Origin: Taxillus chinensis | Lineage: Eukaryota > Streptophyta > Magnoliopsida > Santalales > Loranthaceae | Assembly: GCA_023512835.1 (NCBI GenBank) | Contig: CM042089.1 | Coordinates: forward strand, 19,410,438 to 19,474,437 | Length of the DNA: 64,000 bases | Direction of reading: 5' to 3' | In this document: positions 1 to 11,382 of the stretch, piece after piece | Position numbering within the stretch: the stretch's first letter is position 1 | Layout: the number at the start of each line of letters is the position of its first letter | The notes under the pieces: model-generated | Seen by the model: only the letters and a program-made list of their open reading frames with translations | Databases searched by the model: none | What the model was told of the DNA's origin: nothing | Made by a program: the position numbers and the translations under genes

Positions 1-799
1 TAATAAATTTAGTTAGTCAAATAATTGTTGGCCAAATTCGGTATATTTTTAACTTGCCATGGGTTTTTATAAGTTATAGTTATTATTTAACTATGTTTTG
101 GATTTTGCCGAGATGGTGGAATTGACTTAAAAGTAATTTCAACAAACACTCATTTATTTACAACTAAATAATCAAATTTCAAATTCGTGCTCTAAGACCA
201 ACTTCAAGATATTTTCTATTCTCTACAAGTAAATAATTAAATTTAAAAAATTTACTCTAACAAACTTTGTATCTCACTTTTTACATGTAGAATTTGCTAT
301 AATTACTTTTCATTTTTAAATAATATTTATTTATTTATTATTTATTAATGTATTATTTTCTTTCATTTTCTCTCTACTTCCTTCGTTGGCTTTTCATTAA
401 TAAACATTATTTTAATGCAGATAAAGTTAAAATATAGTCATGTTGGAATTAGGAATAACAAAATACTTTTCACAAATAAAAAAATCTCTACATTAAAAAA
501 TAAAACATTGATTATTTTAATTAAAATAAAGTCAATTCGACATAAAAAATAATATATTAATAAAAACAAAAGTAAATTAAAGAGTAATGTTAAAATTACC
601 CTTTTAAAAAAATAGGTGAGAGCAAATGATTTAAGTATATAAGATCATGTTTGATATTTTTTATTTTTAAAATCTGTTTTTAAAAATTATATCTAAAAAT
701 TATTTTTGGTGTAATTTAATATATATTTTTTTTGTTTGAAAATTATTTTATATGTCAAATTGAAAAGTGTATTTTGGTTTGGTTTTGCAGTATGTGTTA
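1..799. other. AT-rich intergenic DNA
   Basis: Very AT-rich sequence with no coding-like frame longer than background. No gene, RNA or clear element boundary could be supported. Confidence 0.6.
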
Positions 800-1640
800 T
801 TACATCGAGCGTTAAGGCACTCACAACTGTTTCCTGTTATTTTTTCTAATTTTACATATTTAAATTACTTTTTGCTTTTATATACAAATATTCATCACAA
901 TAGATTTGCTTAATTACTTTCTATATAATTAAGATAATATTTTATATTACTTTTTTATTTAATAATAATTTTTTATAATTTAATATAAAATAAAAAGAAA
1001 AAGTTATGAAAATATATGAATAAAATAAGTGAAAGAAATTTTTTATATATAATTTAATAATTATAGGGAGCGAACAGTGCTTCTCAACTATTATTAAAAT
1101 AGATTTCTATAAAGAATTTAATACTAGTGCTTTGATCTCTTCCTTGCATCCTCATTGCTACTGCTAAAAATATTAAAATGCCCTTGCTAAAATACCAACT
1201 ATTATTTAAGCAGTAGCAATGAGGATGCAAGAGGTCAAAGCACCAGTAGTAAATTCTCTATAGAAATATGTTTTCCTAATTTAGAAAAAAAAAATATTAA
1301 AAAATCATAAAATCATTCCCCCGGCAAATATCCTATATTTAACTTTTTTTCATAAAATTTATACAATATTTCTCAATATATTGAAAAATACTATTTATTC
1401 TCTATAATTATTAAATTATATATATATTTTATCATCTATTTTTTTTACATTTCTTATAATATTTACTTTTATTTTATATTAAATTATAAAAAATATTATT
1501 AAATAAAAATAATATAAAATACTATTTTAATAATATAAAAAATTATTTAAAAATGTTATTATGATATTTATTTATATATGAAAATAAAAAGAAATTTAAA
1601 TAAAAAATAATTAGATGTATGGTATTAGTGCACACGGGAC
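800..1640. repeat. Palindromic AT-rich element with hairpin core
   Basis: The core is a near-perfect inverted repeat. A left arm at about 1103-1165 pairs with a right arm at about 1209-1267 around a 43-base loop; the shared word is TGCATCCTCATTGCTACTGC. The AT-rich flanks (about 830-1070 and 1270-1620) also resemble each other in inverted orientation, both carrying a TTTATAATTTAATATAAAAT-like motif, so the whole may be one foldback or MITE-like unit. Related AT-rich copies lie near 4.1, 52.4 and 62.5 kb. No target-site duplication was recognised. Confidence 0.6.
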
Positions 1641-2822
1641 GGGAAAATGCAGGAGATGGCTAGCCACTGCCAGGTAATGAAAGAAAGACAATAGATCTAT
1701 TCTCGTTCAATTAAACCAAACCATATCAAGAAGCAGCTCGGCTATAAAATCTATCCTCTATTTATAAATAAAAAAAAACTAAGATGCGTGACTTTTTTTT
1801 CTTTTTTTTCAAAAACAGAAAGAAAAAGAAAAAGAAAGTGGGCAAAATCATAGATGTCTGTGATCAGTAGGTGAATTTAAACGTTAACGTCGAAAGAAAA
1901 GAACTTCCAAACAAAGCGAATGGTATGAGTATAGAGAGAATTCAAAAGGAACGATGGATGTTTCAAGTTATCAACCAAACATTTGGAAGTTTAAAAAACA
2001 ACATGAAAAAGGAGGGAATGACTGGGCTAATTAAAGTATGACTCGCAATTATTATCCACTAGTCATATGGTGCATGGGCTACTAGATGATTGCTGAGAAA
2101 ATGTGGTGAAAAGTCTCTTCAAATGGAGAACCTATCTGTATATACATAAGTCATTTCTTTCTTAAGTTGCTTTCTATGTAAAGAAATTAAGGAAATTTTA
2201 TGGGCATATTTATATGGTTATCCTGACCCTATAAAGGGGGATCTGCTGACTTCTTCCGTGCTAAACTCCAAGCAGCAAAATTGAAAGTCGTTCGTAAACT
2301 GATGGGAACTCACAGGAAAAACACAGATGTAGTAGGCAGCCATGCTAAAGTTTGCAATGGACCATGGCATCGGAAACGTGACACAATCATCTAATATTCA
2401 CATTTGTTAAGCATTGAAAAAATCATATCTATGAAGGATGGCCAATTTTATTTGGAAGGGATCTGTTTAAGTTCGAGAGAGGATCCCCAATTCAAAAGCA
2501 CCATCATTTTATAAGTATACCAACTCCCAAATGAGATCAAATTATAAATCAAGCACAATTTAAAGCATTAAATTCCCTTCGCTCCCAACATTTGCCCCTG
2601 AATCCTAATTTGCTTCAAAAGCACTAAAAACAAGCATACAGAATTCAACTTCTCAGGAAGATTATCATCACAAAAAAATCTTTCATACTGAAGAATCTTT
2701 CATATTAAACGGATTGAAAGTTGCATTTTCAAAGAAGCCCGTGTAGACTACACAGAAACTCATCATCTTAAAAAACGCAACACCCAAAAAAAGGTACATG
2801 TCTGTAGGTACATAAAAGAAGC
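1641..2822. other. Intergenic DNA including the H2A.X 3' flank
   Basis: No gene is seen. The part nearest 2822 should hold the 3' untranslated region of the minus-strand H2A.X gene, but no polyadenylation site was fixed. Confidence 0.45.
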
Positions 2823-3726
<904 letters not shown>

Positions 3727-3768
3727 TCATGTGAATATGTGTGATGGTTGGATGCGGGTGGGTTTGGG

Positions 3769-3893
3769 TTTATATAGAAAGCGGGTCTGAAGGATAATTG
3801 GCTGAGAGGTTATGCCCAGGATTGCCAGCGTGGCATGGGCTAAGACCGGCGGGAAACAATTTTTGGGATTCATTTTTAAAACCTTTCGCGGGA
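3769..3893 (-). promoter_or_regulatory. H2A.X promoter: TATA box and two E2F-type sites
   Basis: Reading the minus strand, a TATATAAA-type box lies at about 3769-3776, roughly 100 bases before the start codon. Upstream are two E2F-like sites: GGCGGGAAA at 3848-3856 (TTTCCCGCC on the gene strand) and TTTCGCGGGA at 3884-3893. E2F sites are a known mark of S-phase and DNA-damage-linked plant genes. Use of these sites is inferred. Confidence 0.55.
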
Positions 3894-4109
3894 TTTCGGC
3901 GAGAAGGTTGTGGAAACGTATAAACGACGCCGTATGGATGTCTTGCGCTATAGTTCAACTCCACGGCCCACGGGCTAGGCCTTGGATTAATAATAGAAAG
4001 TAGAAACGGGCTTTACTTTGTGTGTTTTTTTTTTGTTTTTGTTTTTCATGCGCTGCCTTGAGAGATGTTCATTAAAATTTGATTTAAAGGGGAATAAAAT
4101 TGAAGGGGA

Positions 4110-4495
4110 ACGGCTCAGAGCACCAGTAAATGTTCTGTTTCCTTATATTTATAAAAAAAAAAAGTTAAAATATATTATATTTAACTTTTTTATGGATTTA
4201 CACGGTATTTTTTAATATATTAAAAAATAATATTTATTATTTATAATTATTAACTTATATGCAAAAAAAATTCTTACCTTTCTATTTCACATTTTTCATA
4301 ATATTTACTTTTATTTTATATTAAATTATAAAATATATATATATATACAAAATAGTATAGAATGTTATTTTAATGTTATATAAAGTGATTTAGGAAATCC
4401 ATTGCGTTATATATTTATATATACAAGCAAAGAGTAGTTTAAATATGTAAATTTAAAAAAAAATAGTTGAGTGTCCGCTGTTAATGCTCTTAAAA
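4110..4495. repeat. AT-rich MITE-like element with AGAGCA ends
   Basis: Begins near AGAGCACCAGTAAATG and ends near TTAATGCTCTTA, so the ends are short inverted repeats (AGAGCA/TGCTCT). The AT-rich interior resembles copies at 800-1640, 52.4 kb and 62.5 kb. No transposase is seen. Confidence 0.45.
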
Positions 4496-5249
4496 AACAT
4501 TTTAAATGAGGTACTAATGACCACCAGTAACACCAACTAATAGACTTTTAATCAATAATAGTTAACAAGTTTAAAAATATCTTATTTTATATTGTCCAAT
4601 TAATTAGTTAATAATACTATAGTATTTTGTTAATAAAATTACATATAACAGCGTAACGTAAATGCAAGAAAGTTCGCAACCAATATATTTACATAGTTTA
4701 GTCAATTTAGCCTAATTCATATATGACAAATCTCTAAGCATGACGATGATTATTTATAAGTACCAATCTATAACACAACTTTTCTCTCGACTTATGACAA
4801 ATAGAAGCAATAAGGATCATAGAAATGCCACGTATTATACTTACTCCCGTTTTTTTTGTTTGTTATAGCTTAGATGTTACATCTCCTTCTCACTATAGTC
4901 TTTTAAGGTTTCACGAGTTGTACTAACAATTTTGCTACATATTTCTTTGTATAATTTCGTTTAATTTTAGCCACTATAACAATAAATATAGCCAATTACT
5001 AGATTACGGCTAACAATATTTCTATTTGTAATTATTATGAACATAATTATGTTACAAGCATCTGTAATTTCAACTTTGAGTTACAATTTAATGATAAGAT
5101 GAGAGAACTCCCTCACTAAACAATCTCCCCCTTACTAAAAGCTCCCACTCCACCATTGCTTTTCTTCCATTTTGCAAGGCAAGTAAAAAGTTTCATTCAT
5201 AATTAGAGATGGCAAAATTAGCTTGTCCCGTTTAGATATGGCAAAATAA
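4496..5249. other. Intergenic DNA without recognised content
   Basis: AT-rich, no convincing reading frame, RNA or repeat boundary. Confidence 0.5.
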
Positions 5250-5735
5250 GCTGATTCGTCCCGATCTGATTTGGCCCGCCCCGACAAGCCATTGGGTTGG
5301 GTCTGGATTTTGCTTGACTTGCCCTGACACGAGATTTTTAAAGAAATATAATGCAAAAAATGATGACCCAACCCGCCCTGAACTGTCGAAACCACCAAGT
5401 CGGTTTTCGGTTAGGATAGATATTTTCAAGTCAGGGTTAGGTCGTGCAATACCTGGGCCCGACCCGACCCATTGCCATCCTTAGTCCCATTCCGACTTGG
5501 GTCGCCCCAAATCGGTTTGACCTGTCTCGACAAGCCATCGGGTTTGGCTCGGGTCTTGTTTGATCTGAGGTTTTTAAAGAACTATAAAGTAAAAAATGTT
5601 GATCCAACTTTACCCATCACGAACTACTCAAACCACCAGGCTAGGTCAAAATTGGATCAGGCTATACATTTTTGGGTTGGGTTCAGGTCGGGCAATACTC
5701 AAACCCGATCAAACCCATTGTTATCCTTATTTATA
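5250..5735. repeat. Two-copy tandem repeat, about 240 bp unit
   Basis: Unit 1 (about 5250-5483) and unit 2 (about 5484-5735) share, in the same order, CGACAAGCCAT, a GGGT-C-GG-rich stretch, a TTTTTAAAGAA-TATAA stretch, a CAAACCACCA-like word and a final AACCCATTG-CATCCTTA. They are clearly diverged direct copies of a GC-richer dispersed repeat. The short reading frames inside are by-products. Confidence 0.65.
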
Positions 5736-6310
5736 AGCAAATATGAGGCTTATAAATAGTTAAAGAGGCAACTACATATACAAATCTTGTATTTGCAATG
5801 CAGCACTTTTGTCACAAACAATGCAATCTTAACTCTATGGGTTTCTTCCTTTTTTTTAACCCTATAGACTTTTTTGAATTTAGGCTTAAAAGTAACCATC
5901 ACTTACTAGTTTTCTTTTGTCATCTTCTTTTGCTTGATTGCATTAGTCATTTGTATTATGCTTTTTAGTTTCTTATTCTGCTGAAGAAAAATATTTAGAC
6001 ATTCTTTAGTACAATAACCCTTGAACGCCCCTATCATAGTAGTTATTAATACAACAAACTTATTCTTTTTGATTAATGTTATAGGTTTTCATCAGTATTT
6101 TGTATTCGTGTGTCTTTGTGACTATGAGTGTGAGTGAAAGGACTTCTTAATGGTACTATTCTATAATCATGGTACAATATGCTACAACTCTATTGTTTTT
6201 TTCAATTTTGGAGACATCAACGGGCTGGCTGTCTCCACTATCATGTTTAAGCTTTGTTCCCCTAAAACACCACAACAAAAGTAATAGCCCTTGAATGGTA
6301 CATCCTTGGT
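5736..6310. other. Intergenic DNA without recognised content
   Basis: No gene, RNA or repeat boundary supported. Confidence 0.45.
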
Positions 6311-6510
6311 TTAAGAGCAATCATAGCTACCTCAGCAAAAAGCTAAATAATAGCTAATATGGAACAAATATTCTTGTAATAGCCTCTTTAACGTTACAGT
6401 AATTTTAAAAAAGTTGAAATATTACTAGCTAAATTTAGCCGGCAAGATGTACTAGTCAAATATTATTTGCGATTAAAATATTCATTTACTACATCTCCCT
6501 CTATCTAAAA
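6311..6510. mobile_element. MITE-like fragment, TTAAGAGCA end
   Basis: Starts TTAAGAGCAATCATAGCTAC, followed by AGCTAAATAATAGCTAA-like sequence. It resembles the ends of the elements at 38.9-39.1 kb and 61.8-62.5 kb. The other end was not recognised; a pyrimidine-rich stretch follows at 6513-6720. Confidence 0.35.
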
Positions 6511-6869
6511 AGCTATGTCCGTCCCCGTCCGACCAATTCTCACTCTATCGAAGAACAAGCTCTGCCTCCCTCGTCCGTCTATCCCTCACTTGTCCTTCCC
6601 TCGCTCGTCCGTGACCCTGCCATCCCTTACCTGTCCGACCCTGTTTAACTCCGCTGTCACTTGCCCGTTCGACATTAGTCGCTCCCCCCCCCCCTTAATA
6701 GTCCACCCCCATCCCCCATCTATGGGTTCCCCGTTTCTTTATTTTGTCACCCTTTGCATGATAGATTTAAAAAAAAAAACTAGGAAAAATGTGTAAAAAA
6801 CAAAAACAAAAACAAAACATGAAGTAAAAGGTTAGCTATTTTTGTCCTTTGTCCAACTTCGTTGGTGTT

Positions 6870-8297
6870 TGCTTGCTTTTTTTTTTTTTGGTATGTGTAT
6901 AGATTGAGGGTGTGTTTTTATTTTTTGACATCCTTTCAGCATCAGTAGAGGACTCACTTCTCTTTGTGGTTTAAGGCAAAAGTAATTTGGTGGGTTATTG
7001 GCTTAATCACTATAATGAGGGACTAATTGTATACTTGTTCAAGGTTTGAGCCTTAAGGGAATTTGAGAGTGAGGGTTGTAAGCTTATTGCTTGAGTGAGG
7101 CAGCCTTACTTCCATTAAGTGCAATCCAAAGAAGTAGGTGTTTATTCTTTAGTTGGTAACTGAGTAATAATCTTGAGAGAGGCCAAATGAAATGCTTATG
7201 GTTATTTTATTCAGGCTATGGTGTGGTATAGCATGTAACAATGGTATCTTACATTTACTAGTTGAATTTTTCTTTTATTTTCTTTTTTATTTTTGTATGG
7301 ATTATTTGCTTGATTGCCTATCTATTTGTTTGATTTGCATTTGCTCGAGGCAATCAAAATTATAGTGTGGGGGATTTTGATGAGTGATTTTTATATAGAT
7401 ATTTATGCTATATTTCCCCAGTTATGTACATATTTTTATATCTTTTTATTGATAGTTTTTATTATATTTATATACTTAGGTATTTTATTATATTTTTGTG
7501 CAAATTGTGTTTTTGGTTGTTTTTTGTAGTTTATTTTTCAGGCATTTTTAGCTAGACCACGAAGAAGAGGTAAAGTACATCTAGCCTATCTACCCAATAA
7601 TTTGGGCCCTCTTCAAAGATGATTTTGCTTGTTAGGCCAATAGAGCGGCCTAGCCTTGAATAGGAGGGTAGAATAGTCAATCTGAGAAAATGAAGGAAGA
7701 GTAGGGTTTTGTTGGGGCTTTAGAGAGGTTGGGGAGACCCATTAAGGTGAAAGGCATCAACTGCTAGCGTAAAAATCATCATCTCGGGAAGGGATTCATC
7801 AATCCAAGTACAGGAGTGAAAATCAAGACACATTTCAATCCTTATTTCAACTAGTATGTTTATTTATGTAATGATCGCGAGTTTGAACATGATTTTGGAG
7901 TAAAACTTTTTTCTTAGGGGAGCAATGTAGCCCCCATTGTGTTGTATGATGGTTTTGACATGGTGATTTGAGGAAAATAATTCTTTTGATGTTTAAATAT
8001 ACTTTTTAGAATTCAATACTGTTTGACTTATGCATAACCATGCTATCTCAGCCTTAGTATAGGCCAAAAATAAAATTATTTAATTCAATTGGCTATAATA
8101 TGGACCAAGTATATAATCAATTGAAGGATTGATATCTTTAATTATCCCAATTTTCATGGATCAAGTGATTTTGGGAATCTTTAATTTTCTTAGCATGGAT
8201 CAAGTGTAAGGAAATGAGTGTTGATCAACATTATCAAAAAGTAAGAGAATGCAAATGAAAACCACATGTCAAATATCAGAGCATAATGCATGAGAGG
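6870..8297 (+). mobile_element. Probable 3' end of a Ty3/gypsy-type LTR element
   Basis: A purine-rich tract, GTGTGGGGGA (about 7365-7374), sits just before TGATGAGTG (from 7378). That is the usual layout of a polypurine tract followed by the start of a 3' LTR in plant gypsy elements. No coding domain is preserved and the LTR end was not found; the hAT-type element at 8298 may interrupt it. The call rests on layout alone. Confidence 0.3.
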
Positions 8298-8933
8298 CAG
8301 GGGTGGATCCAAAAATTTCATGTTGGGTGGGCGACTTTCGCAATGAAAAATTTTAATTTCACAATTTAATATATATAACATAAATTTTTTTCTATTACTG
8401 TTTCAAAAATATTAAAAAGAATAAAATTATTCATAAAATAAAATTAGTCTATCTTAAATTATAAATTTAATATTTATAAAAACAAACTACATGCCACAAT
8501 TATAAATATAATTAACAAATTATAATTTATAAATCATAATTTAAAATCTTAAATATTAAAAGTTATATCTCAAGCTGCTAGCAATAAACACTCGCTGTTG
8601 TTTGGATGTAAAATACTAATTTAATTATACAACTTAAGGGCAGTGAAATCATAGGTACGAGAAGAGAAGAGAGAGAGAGGGGGAGTAAAAATCATACAAC
8701 TTCTTTGTCTCCTAGGCAATTTATTGAACCCAAGATATATAATTATAGAAATTATTGATTCCAATATTTTTATAATAAAAATCAGATAAAGAGGGGAGGA
8801 GGAGACCGGCCATGAAGAACACCCAACTGAAGATCGGCATTAATTTTTTTTATTTAGAGTGAGCTTTTTAAATATAATAATAATATTATATTAATAGATT
8901 GAAATTGAGGGTCAGGTGGTGGATCCGCCCTTG
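8298..8933. mobile_element. Non-autonomous hAT-type element with target-site duplications
   Basis: A 636-bp element bounded by terminal inverted repeats: left CAGGGGTGGATCCA, right (reverse complement) CAAGGGCGGATCCACC. Flanking 8-mers ATGAGAGG (8290-8297) and ATAAGAGG (8934-8941) match at seven of eight bases. An 8-bp duplication with CAGGG-type ends is typical of hAT transposons. The interior is AT-rich without a transposase frame. Confidence 0.75.
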
Positions 8934-9419
8934 ATAAGAGGTGAAACATGTATTATTGAATTTTATTTTAAATTTTGATATAAATTAAAAAATAGAAAAT
9001 AAAAAAAGTAGTTTTCACTTTTTAAAAATTATTCCGTTTAGTTTTAAGTCTATTTTCAGATCTTAATCATTCTTGTAGACATAACTAGTATTTGTCTACT
9101 TAGTGCTTATTTATTTAATACGGCAAATATCTGTGCTATCAACATTTAAAAGTAAATATCTTCACCAAAAGTTTGATCACGTGACACAATATTGTTCGAT
9201 TTAAGTTTGGTGCTATAAAATACGTAATGACATTTACAGTATTATTTCGTTTTATATATGTATTAACTTTATTATTTAGTGATGTTGTACAGACCCCCCC
9301 AAGAGAATCAAATATGGAGGTCAAAGTTAAAGGCTTGATAATCTTATAAATTTACCGTTTAAAATGGAAAAACCATATTTAATTTTTAATATTTTTAATA
9401 TCTTTTATCTGAATAGCAC

Positions 9420-10320
9420 TCCCAAAAACTACGTGCCCGCCTGTGGCTAGCTAGTGGTCGACCCTGTTTCGGTTCTGTGTACATGATCGGGTTTCTGGGC
9501 GAATCGCCGGACATCCCCAGTTTTTATCGGATCAACCAGTGTTCTTGTTCAGGGAAAAAAATAACGAGTCTTATCCGGTGTGTCACCGGTTCGACTTAAT
9601 TTTTAAAAATAACGGAAAAAAACGACGCGAGGCGTCTTCGAGCCTCTGTAACGTTTGCTTGTTCAGGCCACCTTACTCTTGGGCGATGATTTCTACGCAT
9701 GCATGCAGATTTCAGGTCTGTGACGACTCTTACGTACTTACGAATTAACAAAGTAATAATAATAATAATTATATGTTATGTTATAAAAGTTATACATATT
9801 TATTTGAAACCCGATTAGCCGGCCGTCCGGTTTTGACGACGGCGGCGGCGGCGACGATGGAGGTACGTGGCAACTGGCACGTTAATTTTGATATTGTGAT
9901 TGATGGTACGAGATATTAATTTTGCAGGAGGCCGGCATGCATGCAGGCGAAAGCCGAGGAGGAATATTCGGCCGTCGGGACACGCCGACGATGCTCAAGA
10001 AACCGGCAGTCAACGGGAGAGACGGTGTCGGAAGAGCTTCCCGCCAAGAGGGGGAGGCCTACCGTACGTCGTCGGAATCTGGGGCGGCGAGGACGACGGC
10101 GGCTTCGCCGGATATGGAGAAACAGAGAGAGAGAGAGGGGGACACAGACTTGCTGGTTAGCGTGTTTTTTCTTTTTAAACGTGAACAGTTGTTTTTAAAA
10201 TTTTTTATTTTTATTTTTTTACCGCAGGATAGATCTATCGGCTCTGCTGCATCACTATCCATTTTTTTTTTTTTACCTCACGCACCCTATATTTGTTTTT
10301 TCTTATTTTGTTAATTAGAG
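9420..10320 (+). other. GC-rich, coding-like island of unknown function
   Basis: The stretch 9820-10140 is strikingly GC-rich against its surroundings. A possible small gene can be drawn: ATGGAG (about 9856-9861) followed by a GTACGT donor, an acceptor TTTTGCAG at about 9928, then an open frame (EAGMHAGESRGGIFGRRDTP...) to a GTTAGC donor near 10156 and an acceptor ACCGCAG near 10227. I recognise no family in any frame. It could be a lineage-specific gene, a captured gene fragment or part of the promoter of the downstream histidine kinase. Confidence 0.25.
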
Positions 10321-11382
10321 TAATTATGGAAGTTTAATTTAATATTAAGATACAGTACTTTTAAAGAAATATGAAATATCGGGCAATAAATTTCTAATCT
10401 TCCTCACTTGGCAAAACACGCATACTAAATAACCTTCCATTAAGTAATTTAACTACCAAATCAAGACATTAAAGACGGAGGAGGGGGCACTGGCAGCAGG
10501 TTTTCTCCCCTCGGTTGTTTCTCTTCCCCTACGTCCACTACTACGTCTATTTATATTTCATTATTTGTCTGTTTTTTTTTTCTCTCCTTGTTTGTCTTGG
10601 TTAACGGTTATTAATCAACCCTCATGCAAGCCATGGTTAGTAGTAGGATGATGGAGGCGCGAGAACTAAGAGGTGAGTAATAACTCCATTGGTTTTTCCC
10701 AAGAAAAAAATAAAGTTCTTAATTATAATCTACCTACGCCTGATACACTAACACCGTTTTTTTCTTTCTTTCTTTTCTTTCTTCATAACAATTTCAATTG
10801 GCGTCTAGCGTCAATGTTGTCATTGTATTGTCCACAAGGTTTTGCAAACTAAACTATGGCTCATATGGAAAACAAAAACTGTTTTCTTTGACTCCAATTC
10901 AAGTTTTTTGCTCTTAAATTTGTAATAGTCAGTCCTGAAATTTAAGACCCCTTAGGGAAAAGCATAATCTCTATTGCTAATTACTCATTGCAAGTTCTTA
11001 AACAGAATTAGAAACCTTAATTCTCAAATATAATATTCATTTTAAAAAAAAAAAAACTAAATGAGAGATATTTCTATTATTTTTGAAATTACATATTTCG
11101 TTTGTCTGTGTTCGTAATTATGTAACTAATTCACGTGTGTATGTTTTTGGTAAGAATTGTGTAGGTGTTTAATACGGTCATAATTAATTGATTTTAAATT
11201 ATTTATTAATTTTGCGATACAAATCGTTGTAATTAATTTCTTTCATTCCTTATATTTATCTACACTGGCGTATTATTTCCATTACTAAAAATTGTATATA
11301 ATTTTTAATATGCTTTTGCATAATTTATTATGTAGGGAAATGATACAATGAAACACTAATGATCATCTACGCTGGTTGAAAC
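10321..11382. promoter_or_regulatory. Upstream region of the CKI1-like gene
   Basis: No gene is seen. A TATATAA box at 11295-11301 lies about 85 bases before the chosen start codon and could be the core promoter. The rest is AT-rich. Confidence 0.35.

Noticed and set aside
8275..8284. TATCAGAGC resembling a copia primer-binding site
   Set aside because: Only nine bases match, with no LTR end before it and no gag after it.
10624..10673. Possible first exon of the CKI1-like gene (ATG...AGAG followed by GTGAGTAA)
   Set aside because: The donor is strong, but its phase runs into a stop in the next exon and the peptide is unlike CKI1 N-termini. The exon at 11383-11439 fits in frame and in similarity.
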